Source: Physella acuta (lineage: Eukaryota > Mollusca > Gastropoda > Physidae). Taken from it: a stretch of DNA of 64,000 nucleotides. The position numbers and the translations under genes are program-made. Shown here piece after piece: positions 13,201-22,555 of this stretch; position 1 is the first letter of the stretch; the number at the start of each line of letters is the position of its first letter. The notes beneath the pieces are model-generated. The model saw nothing but the letters and a program-made list of their open reading frames with translations. It did not search any database and was not told the origin of the DNA. The stretch spans positions 482,501 to 546,500 of the forward strand of contig NW_026731690.1 in assembly GCF_028476545.1 (NCBI RefSeq), written 5' to 3'.

Positions 13201-15090
13201 TATATGCTTATCAAATTACAGTTTTCTGACTACCGATTTAAAGGTTTCTACAATTTAGTAATGGTAAAAAAACTCCTCTTATAAGGTGCCTTCTGTTTCT
13301 TCGGAATTCATCCTCTACAAATGCAATAATTACCAAAACTGCATTAAAAAAATCACTGCCACCAAAATGATCGTCCATTTAAAATGACCGTCTATCTGTT
13401 AGAGTTCGTCTGGCAATTAACCCCCCCCCCCCCAACCTTAAACTGTAAGCGACTTTTTCAATGAATGCCCCGGACAGAAGTAAATGTGCTCTAACAAACC
13501 AAAATGTAAGCAAGACATGCCATAAGCAGACGATAAAAAAATAATATTACGGATCTATTACTTTTATTTTTTTTTCATTAAAAAAAAAGGCTAGCGCCCA
13601 ACATCAATACTCTATTAAAACCAATATATTATTAAATTCTTTAATTTTCTTTCCAGGGCCTCCCGACTGTCCAAATCTATTTGACGTAAAATTAAAAAAT
13701 AATGACAGCGTCATCATCTCATGGATACCTGGCCACAATGGCGGACTAACACAGACATTTGTTTTCCTTAGCCACAGAAGCACCAGCTTAAATAGGACCG
13801 TAGTAGCAACTGTTGTTGATGATAACAAAGAAATTATGGTTTACATTGTAAGAAACCTCTATATGGATACGTCGCTTGTATTCTCCGTTCAAGTACAAAA
13901 TGTGCTCAGTGCTACAGAGTGTCCACATTTAGATGTCAGTCTGGTGGTTTCAGGCAACGTGTTAGCGTTTCTTACCATACACAAAAATTTTTAAAAATCC
14001 ATCACGTGATACACAATCCTTCACAAATTATACTAAACTAAATTCTACAATACAAACTTTTCTTGTTCGATTAATCATATGATATCCAAGTCAAACCCTT
14101 ATTGAATATGTTATTATGTTCACACACGTCTGTGTTGCAGATTATTTGAAGCACTATTATGTATTTAAATGCTTTGCTTTTAGATTCACGAAAAATTGAT
14201 TCGGGAAGTGAAGTGTCAGACACGAACTTACTTTACTACATCATTCCACCATGTTTAGTGGTTCTCATAGGTTTTGTAATAGCACTATCTGTCAAAAAAG
14301 GTAATAGGTTTTTATATTTGTAAGGCTTTAAATGTAATAAAGATTTTTTAAAAATTGCTTGAAATATGAAATGTATAATAGTATGCTACTATTTTAATAA
14401 ATAAACGTGTGGTTAATTTATATTAATATTTAGAGCAAAGAGATTAGGAAGATTTGTCTCAACGGTAGGGCCAATTAAACACATGTTTTAACCATGTGTA
14501 ATGCAATTAAGTTAATTTAATTTAATACAATGCAGACAACGGTTTTGATTAAACATAACACAGTTTTTATTCTGGTATTGTTAATCATTTATACAATATG
14601 TTGCATTAAACTTTGTTCAGGATGCACTGCTTATAAAAGAAAGAGACAACATAAAACAGAGCCTAATCTAAACACAACATCATTGAACCTGCCCCTTGAC
14701 GAAGATGGTTATCTTTTAGTGCTTGGTACGTCTGTTGGTTCGCCTCCTATTGAAAATATATACAGAAACGTACATCCAGCTGTAGGCTTTGACGTTGAAC
14801 CCGAGTCAGTTGGAAATGTAAGAGTTGACAATACGAGAATTTGTGAACATGCACTGGAAGGTTCAAACAGCGAAAATCCTTACAATGTCATACAAGAAAC
14901 AGAGCATAGCATGTGCCAAGTAGGCGCTAATGAAGAAACAAATCCGTCAACACGACAGGAAACAGATCAAACACGATCAGTGGGAAATCTTTCCGGACCG
15001 CCCAAACTATCCGACCTAATGAATGTTTATGATAGACTTGACGAAAACTCTTACAATGATTATCTAGACGTTTATAATATCCCTAACTAA
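4227..15090 (+). CDS. Receptor gene 1: SP-CTLD-(Ig-Ig-FN3)x2-TM-long tyrosine tail
   Basis: Putative cell-surface immune-type receptor. Exons: 4227-4290, 4428-4595, 4887-4978, 5400-5535, 7267-7578, 9711-9841, 9976-10162, 10630-10926, 11923-12234, 12667-12797, 12928-13108, 13657-13953, 14184-14300, 14621-15090. Lengths sum to 2895 nt (965 codons with stop), and intron phases agree throughout. Two faults are visible. Exon 9976-10162 has 6 extra bases compared with all sister copies, giving an in-frame TAG at 10006-10008. The donor after 13953 is GC, not GT. The two exons coding the affected Ig domain (131+187 nt) run from phase 1 to phase 1, so skipping both would keep frame. The gene is either a recent pseudogene or is alternatively spliced. 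AATAAA lies at 15372-15377. I know no named family with this domain order; snail CREPs join a lectin domain and Ig domains but are described as secreted. Confidence 0.72.
4428..5535 (+). CDS. Gene 1 C-type-lectin-like domain (three exons)
   Basis: Exons 4428-4595, 4887-4978 and 5400-5535 (168, 92, 136 nt; phases 1-1-0-1). Landmarks in order: VYHNHTRTCVRLV (first strand), SFCYANFNGDLMFI (helix-2 cysteine, then the LVxI-like strand), FIK, WNIQEALIGLENA (the WIGL core), YRWDDNTQ, and ADFICQS (last cysteine). The calcium-binding EPN/QPD and WND motifs are absent, and the two cysteines of the inner disulfide are replaced (RAVVAT, and no Cys just before FIC). It therefore looks like a degenerate CTLD fold that binds protein or another ligand without the usual calcium sugar site. 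Confidence 0.8.
5640..6280 (+). repeat. Interspersed repeat with TTCTCG...GAAAG-like ends, copy in gene 1
   Basis: Shares with 24900-25665, 48780-49475 and, in part, 59940-60010 the phrases ACAGCTAGGTTGATGAAATT and GGGGAGATCACTCCCG, plus a (TGTC/TG)n segment. The best copy (48784 on) starts with a near-palindrome, ACTTTCTCGTATATACG then AGTATAGAGAAAG. The class is unknown; it may be a non-autonomous DNA element. Confidence 0.6.
7005..7165 (-). mobile_element. tRNA-derived SINE upstream of gene 1 Ig exon
   Basis: The reverse complement shows a tRNA-like head with split Pol III promoter: box A-like CCAAGCGCTATAGCGCTAG, and a degenerate box B near CGAGTTATGAACCTGG. The SINE body follows, ending near GGCGGCTGG. 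It lies about 100 bp before the Ig exon. Confidence 0.75.
7267..10926 (+). CDS. Gene 1 cassette 1 (Ig-Ig-FN3), with in-frame stop
   Basis: First Ig: 7267-7578, 312 nt, phase 1-1. It has B-strand LTC, a WC two residues before SVE, and the classic F-strand KDEGTWTC. Second Ig: 9711-9841 and 9976-10162, with KWEASF in the C strand and NTTCTASF; TAG at 10006-10008 lies in a 6-bp insertion (sisters read ACATACATA). FN3: 10630-10926, 297 nt, with VIISWTPGHNGG, FVFYSH and VYTVRNL. NxS/T sites are frequent, as on an extracellular protein. The second Ig reads VLVTSSTSK where genes 2 and 3 read VTCST or VTCSP, so a cysteine is lost. The insertion also creates an AG at 10007-10008 that would restart the exon in frame at 10009, but it has a poor pyrimidine tract. 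Confidence 0.78.
7886..9613. mobile_element. hAT-type DNA transposon, apparently non-autonomous, in gene 1 intron
   Basis: The ends CAGTGGCGTAGCTA and TAGCTACGCCACTG are exact inverted repeats, flanked by an 8-bp duplication ACTCGTTT (7878-7885 and 9614-9621). The sister intron of cassette 2 reads CCCACTCGTTTGTTGAAAAA at about 12545, which is the empty site. The interior is 1.7 kb with G-rich runs at about 8127-8136 and 8269-8309 and no frame that I recognise as hAT transposase. Confidence 0.92.
10927..11922 (+). other. Gene 1 intron between cassettes
   Basis: AT-rich, with a segment (about 11020-11460) that closely matches 52940-53370 in gene 3, and a reverse tRNA-SINE at about 11640-11820. 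I see no exon. The match means the sequence before the only Ig exon of gene 3 descends from the type that precedes cassette 2 of gene 1. Confidence 0.6.
11640..11820 (-). mobile_element. tRNA-derived SINE before gene 1 cassette 2
   Basis: Same family and orientation as 7005-7165. The tRNA-like head, reversed, reads GCCAGGCGGTAGAGCGTTAG, and the copy ends about 100 bp before the Ig exon. Confidence 0.75.
11923..13953 (+). CDS. Gene 1 cassette 2 (Ig-Ig-FN3)
   Basis: Exons 11923-12234 (312 nt), 12667-12797 (131), 12928-13108 (181) and 13657-13953 (297) are all open, in phases 1-1, 1-0, 0-1 and 1-1. The Ig F strand reads KDEGTWTC. The first Ig has lost the conserved tryptophan of LWCSVE (here LSCRVE). 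The second Ig again has VTSSTSK. FN3 contains VIISWIPGHNGG and is the most diverged of the six FN3 exons, with HRSTSLNRT and SVQVQNVLSATECP. The exon ends TTTCAG followed by GCAACG, whereas every sister has GTAAGA, so this would be a GC-AG intron with a weak donor. Confidence 0.8.
14184..14300 (+). CDS. Gene 1 transmembrane exon
   Basis: 117 nt, phase 1-1. It codes a polar stalk (SRKIDSGSEVSDTN), then the hydrophobic span LLYYIIPPCLVVLIGFVIAL and the basic stop-transfer SVKK. It is not similar to the transmembrane exon of genes 2 and 3, so gene 1 has a different membrane and tail module. Confidence 0.8.
14621..15090 (+). CDS. Gene 1 cytoplasmic tail exon, ITAM-like
   Basis: Enters in phase 1 after CTTTGTTCAG and codes 156 residues to TAA. 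It starts with basic YKRKRQHK and then carries many tyrosines in acidic or Asn-rich settings: DEDGYLLV, ENIYRNV, NPYNVI, NVYDRL, NSYNDYLDVYNI. YDRL, seven residues, then YLDV approximates an ITAM (YxxL/I-x6-8-YxxL/I; the last position is V). YRNV and YNxx resemble SH2-docking YxN sites. The frame is open 91 nt upstream of the acceptor, but that part is intron by comparison. A decayed copy lies at 18448. Confidence 0.75.
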
Positions 15091-15371
15091 GTCCCCGACT
15101 CTGTCCATGACACAGAACATGCACCTATCTTATAATATTTTATGATAGGCTGTTGTTCTTAATTATGTTAATTTGTGTTATATTGATTATAGTGGTGACA
15201 TCGAAGAGTAATTTATTATTTATGCCAGACTTCATTTTTTATATTCTAATTCTATTTTTTCAATAGTAAATCAGTTTACGATGGGTAAATGAAAACAGTT
15301 AGTACAAGTAACTTAAATTTGTTGTCATTAATTTAATTATACATTTTTTGCAATTATAACAATATTTACCA

Positions 15372-15377
15372 AATAAA
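15372..15377 (+). terminator. Poly(A) signal of gene 1
   Basis: AATAAA 282 bp after the stop codon. Confidence 0.5.
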
Positions 15378-15399
15378 AAGTGATTCCCATATTTTATTT

Positions 15400-17226
15400 A
15401 ACTACCTATTTGTGTCTTAGTTGTTAGAAGTTTTCCTTTAACGGTCGTTTTAATCGATGTTTGGAAGCAAGTAACATTTTTACATAAAGAGTTTGATTAA
15501 TTAAATACGCTACCCTTTTTTATGTTATTTATCGCCTGCTTAAACTTATAATAAATGATTATACTTGTCTGCTTTTATTTTACATGTAAAATTCCGTTTT
15601 TGATTTATTCAACTATTTGACTTATGGCTGAAAAAAGGTTTTTGAAAATATTCTCCATCTTAAATTGTTTTAAACTAAATTTAAAATTCAATTTTCCTTT
15701 TTAAATGAATTCATTCAAGCTTCCGTAACGCGTAACTGTTTCTACATTCAAATGGTACGTTGAATTTGAAATGTGTGATAACTACTACTATAACAAAATT
15801 AGTGACAATTACATAAGTCAATAAATATAGAATGTTAGAATTAGTTCCAAATTAAGCTCGTCGTTTAAGAAATGCAATGTCTAACAACACAATTTGGTTT
15901 AAATTATTTTTTATATTTTTTTCACTTAATATTTGATTTAGTGACATTTTATTTAAAGTGTGCTGTACTCGTGCATTAAACACTTTGTAGTGATAGTTAA
16001 ATATATTCATGCTCTTTCTTTCTTTTGACCTTTTTTGTTTTAAAATATTGCTAACGCAAATTTCACAACGCTGTTCTAAATAAATTATAAACAAATTTAA
16101 TGCACTTTTACTTTATCTTTACATTTAAAAAAGCTAGCTTTCTATGTAGTAAAATTTAAAAATTAAACTTTGCTAATAAACAACACACATTTTTTTGTCA
16201 GATTTCTACAGTAATGCACATTGTGTCAATATATAGCCTATTTCGTTTACATTGTACACATTTTTTATTATACTATAGACTTCTCCTATGTATTGGGGTA
16301 TACTAATACAGATTATACCAGCACATAAACATTTGACAACACAATATAATATCCTCAATAATAAGGCTAAGAATTATCTAACCCTATGTTTTAACTAAAT
16401 GGAAATAAAAAAAACAAAAAGATAATAAAATGATACTTAGGTACCCCCCCCGAACGAAATGTAATTTATATAATTTATATAGAAAATATATACTTTTAAC
16501 AGTGGCCGCCCCCCCCCCCCCCCGATGAAAGTCTACCGCCCCCCCCCCCCCGAAAATTTCAAGTGCCCCCCCCCCCCCCTCCCTCGGAGAAAAAAGTCTG
16601 GAAGAAACACTGCTTTACACGATGGCAGAGCAGTGTATAGCGTGGTGGGATCAAGGTGATTGCTAGTTAATGATAATAGCTAGTATAGGCCTAATGAAGG
16701 TAACGACAATAAATCATTTTATAGTATCTAGTTTGTTACTATGTGTGTAGTTGGTTAACAATAGTTATAGCAAATAATGGTAGCCTATACCTATATACGC
16801 ATTTTTTTTATTACTGTGATACAATCGATTCGAATATATTGATTTAGACTGAGAAAAAATAAATATAGAATAAACTTGATAACAACAAGTGCAACCAAAC
16901 AAAATAAATACTGATGAAACATGCTAACCATTAACATCTCAGTTCCAAGATAAAGTGAGCAATTGAACAGTCCAGCTTCTAAAGATAAATGGATTACATT
17001 TTATTTTGCTAATGAAAGATTTCACATGTAAAGAGTTTTTTTAGAATTAAATAGCCTAATCAATATTCTTGGTTATTATTAAACGAATATAATAGAATAG
17101 CGTAAGTCAATTCTAAGTGAAGTACGGCGACTTTGCTTTGCGAAACGTAGTTCATTTTAGTGTTTTTATACCATGATTTTTTATTAATTCAAACTTATGT
17201 TTTATTAATGTTTAAACATTGCAATG

Positions 17227-17229
<3 letters not shown>
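15400..17229. other. AT-rich intergenic sequence, no gene seen
   Basis: Low-complexity AT sequence. A cluster of poly-C tracts at 16443-16580 carries TTCGGGGG-like phrases on its reverse strand that match the small element at 55874-56079. The 80-codon minus-strand frame at 15852-16094 has no domain similarity. Confidence 0.5.
16443..16612. repeat. Poly-C tracts, decayed relative of the 55.9-kb MITE
   Basis: Four poly-C runs separated by GATGAAAGTCTACCG and GAAAATTTCAAGTG, ending GGAAGAAACACTG. The reverse complement matches the order of phrases in 55874-56079. The left end may be CAGTGG at 16500. No clean target duplication was found. Confidence 0.5.
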
Positions 17230-17306
<77 letters not shown>

Positions 17307-17307
17307 T
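17230..17307. repeat. (TA)n microsatellite followed by (TG)n
   Basis: A long pure TA run leads into a TG-rich stretch to about 17395. Confidence 0.95.
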
Positions 17308-17719
17308 GTGTGTGTGTGTGCTAGTGTATGTATGTTTGTGAATGTGTGTGAATGTATCTGAACGTGTGTGAATGTATGTGTGTGTTTGTAAGCGTTTGTT
17401 AGATGTGTTATTCTTGTTAACGATAAAGCAAAAGATAAGTAAATAGATATAAACCATCAATAATAACATGCAGTTGCTTATTCACCCAATTTCTGTTCCT
17501 CTCTGATTTAGATCACTGCACTCAATGGTGTTTACCTTTTGTTTAAGTTGGTAAATTTTAACACATTTAAATTTTATCATCAATAACTGAGTATGTGTGA
17601 AACTCCAATTCACGATTTCTCAAATCTACCATGGATGTCATGGTTGTAAAGAGGCAACTCAATTTACGCTGGTATTGAGAGAGACACTTGGTGAATCATG
17701 CATAACTTAGACATGTAAG

Positions 17720-18031
17720 CAGTGGCGTAGCGAGGTCAGGTGTCACCCGGTGCGGCACTTAATGGTGTCACCCCCCCAGAGGCATAGAGACCCTTCCCAG
17801 GGACAAACTTTCAAATTTTCGATTTGCACCCCCCCCCCCTCAAACTTTCGATTTGCACCCCCCCCCCCTCGAGTTTTCGATTTGCACCCCCCCTCAAACT
17901 TTCGATTTGCACCCCCCCCCCTCGAGTTTTTCTCTATATATTTTGCTATTTTTTGCCTTGGTGTCACCCCCTAAATGGTGTCACCCGGTGCGGTCCGCAC
18001 CCCCCGCCCCCCCCCCCTCGCTACGCCCCTG
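17720..18031. mobile_element. hAT-type MITE, 312 bp, with internal C-rich repeats
   Basis: Ends CAGTGGCGTAGCGAGG and CTCGCTACGCCCCTG, flanked by an exact 8-bp duplication CATGTAAG (17712-17719 and 18032-18039). The interior has about four copies of a roughly 30-bp unit, CAAACTTTCGATTTGCACC plus a C run. The overlapping proline-rich frames on both strands come from this repeat. Confidence 0.92.
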
Positions 18032-18447
18032 CATGTAAGCGCTGATTTCACATCCCGTGACACCAAATCTCCGTTTGGCTACTCATTGTTGTGTTGTACA
18101 ATTAATGTGCTATTTAATGAGTGTTTGACAGAGAACTAACCGTCTGAACCGTTAAAAATTATTCAATTTGAATAAACCTCAAATAATATAGGTTGTAGCC
18201 GACGTTATTTTATTATAATTGATCTAGAGATGATTATTCTTGTATTTTATAAGAGTCAATTGCAAAAAGTAGGCTATATTCGAGAAATTAAATGAAAAAC
18301 AACTTAGAGCAAATAGGTTAGAAATATTTGTCTTTAAGTTAGGAACAGCTAATTTGTTTGTCATTAGACATAGCTCATGAGTAATATAATTGTTTTTTTT
18401 TATAATTTTAATCTTACATTAAACATCTTTAATTTAAATTGGTTCAG

Positions 18448-18590
18448 GAAGCTGCAGAGCTGATATAAAGAGAGACAAAATAAAACAAGATCTACACTAG
18501 ATACGACATAATTGAATCTTCCTGTTGACGAAGATAGATATCGCATAGCGCCTACTAGTTTTAATGCCCCAAAATTCCCCAAAGTTAAGT
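18448..18590 (+). pseudogene. Decayed long-tail exon
   Basis: After TTGGTTCAG, the sequence tracks the gene 1 tail exon at 14621, including GAC...ATAAAACA...GA and CTTCCTGTTGACGAAGAT (gene 1: CTGCCCCTTGACGAAGAT). Read in the same phase, stops appear within about 20 codons and the tyrosine motifs are not preserved. Confidence 0.65.
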
Positions 18591-18599
18591 GTTTTGAAC

Positions 18600-19575
18600 G
18601 GACACAAATTTTGAAAATTCATAAAAAATTAGATTGAAGATATGCACTTAAAATTTTTAGCTGAGTGCCCCAAAATATGGAAGAAGATTATGAATTGATT
18701 GTTTATTGGGTTTAAAATGTAATATTTTATGAATGGTGGAAAACCTACGAAGGGGTTAATTTTTTAAGTTGGCCGCCGTTTTCATAGTTACCAAGATTTT
18801 TCCACCAATTTTTTTAGTGGAAATGCATATGCGGATGTATCTTAATTCTGTAAAAAAGCGTGGAGTGTTAGACAATGTAAAAAACGTTTAAGCGTGTTAC
18901 AATAATTTGCTATCTTTACATCTAACATTGAGACATACATGACGTAGGACGCACAGGAAGTCTTTCTCACTAGGTCATGTTCAGGAGGATTTTCTTCCTT
19001 GTTTTTTTTTGTAATAGTTTGTCTCCTCCGTCCATACTTTCTAAGTGTGTATCCTGCCTAAAAAAAATATCTTTGGTAAACAATGCAATTTAATCTTTGT
19101 ATTAATGTAATACTTTTTTCTACATGTGTGTTAGTCGCTCTGGCTACTGAATTTCATGATCATTAGCCAAAATAATAAAAACAGGAATATGAACCTCAAA
19201 CAATAGTACAGTTTCAGTTAGGTGTAGAAATTTTAAACCTGGAACTGCTAAAAAATCATGTACGACGAACATTGATCTTGTCTTTGTCGTGTTAAATGAT
19301 GTATAATATCTTATACGTCTGTTTCTTTTAACTTTTAAGCGAATTCTGTCTATCAAAAGTATTACTTTACACAAAACACCTTTTATTGGACAATTTAATA
19401 TCATAGTTGAAACATTTATTTGGCACTATTTACTTTCATTTTTTAAAACCTATTTTGCAAGAACCATCCCATGTCTATCATTAGTGCACAAACTAGACAG
19501 TTAGAGGAGTTCCTTCTTGTTTTATATTGCGTATTTGATAACTTCAATTTATTCTCTATTTGTCTTTGTTATCAG
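18600..19575 (+). other. Intronic or intergenic sequence before the orphan tail exon
   Basis: Contains a diverged copy (about 18700-18870) of the GGCCGCCGTT repeat also seen at 20620-20730 and 46390-46500. A block at 18900-19450 matches 44690-45250 of gene 2. No exon recognised. Confidence 0.5.
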
Positions 19576-19667
19576 ATACACACAAGGGAGGTAAGACTGA
19601 GAAGGAGGTGCTCAATAACTTGTACGGTCTGCAGGACATCAATCTCTACAGTAACAACACACAGTGA
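19576..19667 (+). CDS. Orphan short-tail exon between genes 1 and 2
   Basis: After TTTGTTATCAG the phase-1 frame reads KEVLNNLYGLQDINLYSNN to TGA at 19665-19667. The tail exons of gene 2 (45347) and gene 3 (60377) have the same frame and the same NNLYGL core, so this reading is conserved. It could be joined in frame to the transmembrane exon of gene 1, because that exon also ends in phase 1, or it may be a dead remnant. Another frame (19471-19869) is also open here because of the 66-bp repeat. Confidence 0.55.
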
Positions 19668-19894
19668 GGAGCTAGAAGGTGCTGGGATAGATTTATTTAC
19701 GACATCAATCTCTACAGTAACTAGACACAGTGAGGAGCTTGAAGGTGATGGGATAGATTTATTTACGACATCAATCTCTACAGTAACAACACACAGTGAG
19801 GAGCTAGAAGGTGATGGGATAGATTTATTTACGACATCAATCTCTACAGTAACAACAGTGAAGCGCTAGAAGGTGTTGGGATAGATTTGTTTTT
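19636..19894. repeat. 66-bp minisatellite, four units, starting inside the tail exon
   Basis: The phrase ACATCAATCTCTACAGTAAC starts at 19636, 19702, 19768 and 19834, exactly 66 bp apart. The first unit contains the end of the coding frame and its stop; later units repeat that end into the 3' UTR. Because 66 is a multiple of 3, one frame stays open across all units. Confidence 0.95.
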
Positions 19895-20222
19895 AGTATG
19901 CCATGTCTTTAGTTACACAGGACATCATCATCTACTTTAACAACACGTCTTGAGATCGAGACGGTGCAGGAATTTTTTTGTTTCACAATATCACTAATGT
20001 AGCTATACAACATGAAGATCTATAATATTTAGCGATTGTTTTCATCTTCTAGAGCGGCATGTATGTCGTACACCTTTGATGTTGCTCTCGTTTTGCATAT
20101 TGTATAAGATTAAACTATATATATAAATTAAATCCGCTTTTGAACAATGTAAACAAACTAAAATAATCTAGCTACCACTGCGTGCAAGTGTTTGTGCTAT
20201 CAGTGAGCTCATTTGTGTTTAT

Positions 20223-20226
<4 letters not shown>

Positions 20227-20264
<38 letters not shown>

Positions 20265-20290
20265 AAGAGAAATAGAGGGAGAGAGAGTGA
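20227..20290. repeat. (GA)n microsatellite
   Basis: Pure, then imperfect GA run. It corresponds to 46013-46125 after gene 2 and to 60520-60940 after gene 3. Confidence 0.95.
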
Positions 20291-20478
20291 GAGGTTAATA
20301 CTGTGTGCGTGTCTGTGCGTTTGTATGAATGCCCGTATTTGTATTATCACGTAAACATACATTTTAAATTTACTTATATGTTTGGCAAAGATGTGAATGG
20401 TTTATTTGTTCTTGTAACGATGAGAAAAACATTACACTGGGAAATAGATATCATCTATGAGATTCTACAGGTGTATAA

Positions 20479-20484
20479 AATAAA
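20479..20484 (+). terminator. Poly(A) signal after the orphan tail exon
   Basis: AATAAA in GTGTATAAAATAAAC. It is at the same place in the gene 2 copy (46277-46282), so it may end transcripts using this tail exon. Confidence 0.45.
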
Positions 20485-20599
20485 CATAGAACCTATGTAC
20501 AAGTATTTCTGATAAGTACTCTATTTGAGTTAATATATCAAATATCAATTATTATATGAACAATTAAGGGCCTATATATATATATATAAATGTATATAT

Positions 20600-22190
20600 A
20601 TATATATATATATATGTTGGGATTTGAATTTTCAGACCTCTACATAATGTTTTGTTCAAGATGGCCGCCGTTGCCATGGTAACCATATTTTCAAAAGAGT
20701 CCCACATGTATGCAACTATTTCACCTTAATTTCCCTTACTTAAATATACACAAATGAATTAAAAAAGGCTTATTACTTAACTAGTTACATTTCCTGGAGA
20801 CAAACTCCTTAATTTGTTTCCCACTTAAGTCCCACTAATAGAAAAATTCCTGAGAAAAAATAACAACTTTTTATTTTTAGATAAATCACGGTATGTTGGG
20901 GAAGGAGTTACTGTAAAGAAAGTCGTGGTAACTGTAGCCAACATACTAATATATGACTGAAATTGTTAAAAAATACAGAGGCGTATTTATGGAGGAGGGG
21001 GGCAGGGGGGACATATGTCCCCAGTTGCCGACCTTAGGGGTCGCCAAAATGGGTTGGAAAAAGTAATCGAAAGTTTTAGGGGGGTGGAAATCAAAAGTTT
21101 GAGGGTGGGGGGTGCAAATCGAAAGTTTGTCCCCCGGGCGCCTGTGAAAAAATACAACAATGTATATTTGTGTATGATGTAAAATCATACCGATTGATCT
21201 TTATGCTTTGCTTCGACACTAGATTTTTTAAAATGTATATCTACACATCAATTATTGTAATACAATATTGTTTTTTAATTTTCAAAGCAGTCTAGCATTC
21301 ATAAGGGCATCAGTTGTTTTGTGTGATAGTTAAAAAATCTTTAAATCATTGGATTAAAAATAGTATACACATTTCTATAACAACTCCTATATTATAAAAT
21401 AGCACATTCTTGCAAACTTTTGTCGCATGTTTTCTGAATAGAAATAAAAGAATATTAGAAAGCTGTGTGATTTTTTTTTATAGGGGGAAACCATTTGTTT
21501 TTAAAATGGACTGAATACTCTAAACTCTAAATGTTGTATTTTAAGAAGTAATGTTAAAATATTACGTTGCTTAAAATTTTAAATTACAACTAGACGATGA
21601 ATTTCCCCTTTAGGAAATGGTGTGTCGGCAACACTGCACTAAACAAACCAACAACCCGCTACGCTCATCCTAGCGCTAAATTACTTCGCCATCCCCAAAA
21701 AGCCCTCTTCTTTGGCTTGGACTCTCGCCCAGTCCTTTTAGGACATATGCAAATTCAAAGTACATTGGAAGGAGGGGGCGTGTGATTCCCGTAAAAAATC
21801 GATATATCTAAACGCTTGCTGGGTGGGGGAGGTTGGTCTCATGTTAACTCTGATTAAATATAAAATGTTCTCTCATCAAATATAACTTCCGCTAACTATT
21901 ACGAACAATTACCAAACATAGGTACATTTTATTCAACATAACTCCACATTTATATTTCTGAACTGATTAATTGCGTTAATAAGTCACTTAAAAGCCCGTC
22001 AATATAACAATTGTGGAGGTTGGCGTAGTTGGGTCTTTTAAGCTCATCTTTTTAAACAGAAAATACGAGTTCGTACTTGTCGGGCTCATTAATGTGGGAG
22101 GGAATCCCTTCCAATACTAGAATTAAGAATGATGATGAAGAAGAATTCACATTACTGAAAGCAGCCGTCCGTGACGACAGTTTACATTAC
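20600..22190. other. Intergenic block duplicated with 46370-47540
   Basis: Follows the region after gene 2 closely, including CAAGATGGCCGCCGTTGCC (20657) and TTTGCTTCGACACTAG. Differences are the MITE at 20976-21146 and a segment at about 21595-21830 missing after gene 2. No gene seen. The 62-codon frame at 21597-21785 has no support. Confidence 0.5.
20976..21146. mobile_element. hAT-type MITE, 171 bp
   Basis: Ends CAGAGGCG and CGCCTGTG are inverted (7 of 8 match), flanked by AAAAAATA on both sides (20968-20975 and 21147-21154). The duplicated block after gene 2 lacks it at about 46735. The interior holds GGTGCAAATCGAAAGTTTG, the reverse complement of the unit inside 17720-18031, so the two are one family in opposite orientation. 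Confidence 0.82.
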
Positions 22191-22404
22191 AGACGACAAT
22201 GGAAAGATGAAGCAAAATTAATTTTTATTACCTCCCCTTAGTTTCAAATAGTTTAAAAGCTAAATTATCTGCCCCTATTAGCCCTCACTAATTCGACCCG
22301 GTTCTTCGATTGTAATCATTTGGCATGAACCACATCTCGCCAGACAGGAAAGCGAGAGAGGGGGCGGGAGGAAGGTTAGATTGTCAGCTTGCGTCCATAA
22401 AGAG

Positions 22405-22464
<60 letters not shown>
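22190..22464 (+). repeat. Interspersed repeat ending in (TA)n, copy 2
   Basis: Matches the copy at 3120-3527 from TACCTCC..TTAGTTTCAAAT to the TA run (22409-22464). The left part of the element is missing here. Confidence 0.75.
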
Positions 22465-22466
<2 letters not shown>

Positions 22467-22555
22467 TAGTTTTGTTAAGAAATAACCCCATCAAGCTGAC
22501 GATGACATTTAAGTACTCATCTCGTCAGTTTCTGAAAGAGTTTTGTTTTAGGGAC

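Larger units (their letters stand above)
17560..20500 (+). pseudogene. Relict receptor copy: 5' flank and tail exons, body missing
   Basis: Sequence at about 17560-18200 (after removing the MITE at 17720-18031) follows the gene 1-3 upstream block in order: repeat-rich AT, then ATGCATAA...GTAAGCGCTGATTTCACA, then TTTGGCTACTC. At about 18300-18600 it switches to sequence like 14430-14720, which is the intron end plus the start of the long-tail exon of gene 1. A short-tail exon like those of genes 2 and 3 follows at 19576-19667. There is no signal, CTLD, Ig, FN3 or transmembrane exon between. The simplest reading is a former gene copy reduced by a large internal deletion. Its short-tail exon may still serve as an alternative last exon for gene 1. 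Confidence 0.6.

Noticed and set aside
17743-18045. Proline/glycine-rich frames on both strands
   Set aside because: They lie inside a MITE with poly-C units; frames open on both strands are a composition effect.
19471-19869. 132-codon frame through the 66-bp repeat as a gene
   Set aside because: The phase-compatible frame from the splice acceptor is the short one, which alone is kept in gene 3; the long frame is open because the unit is 66 bp.
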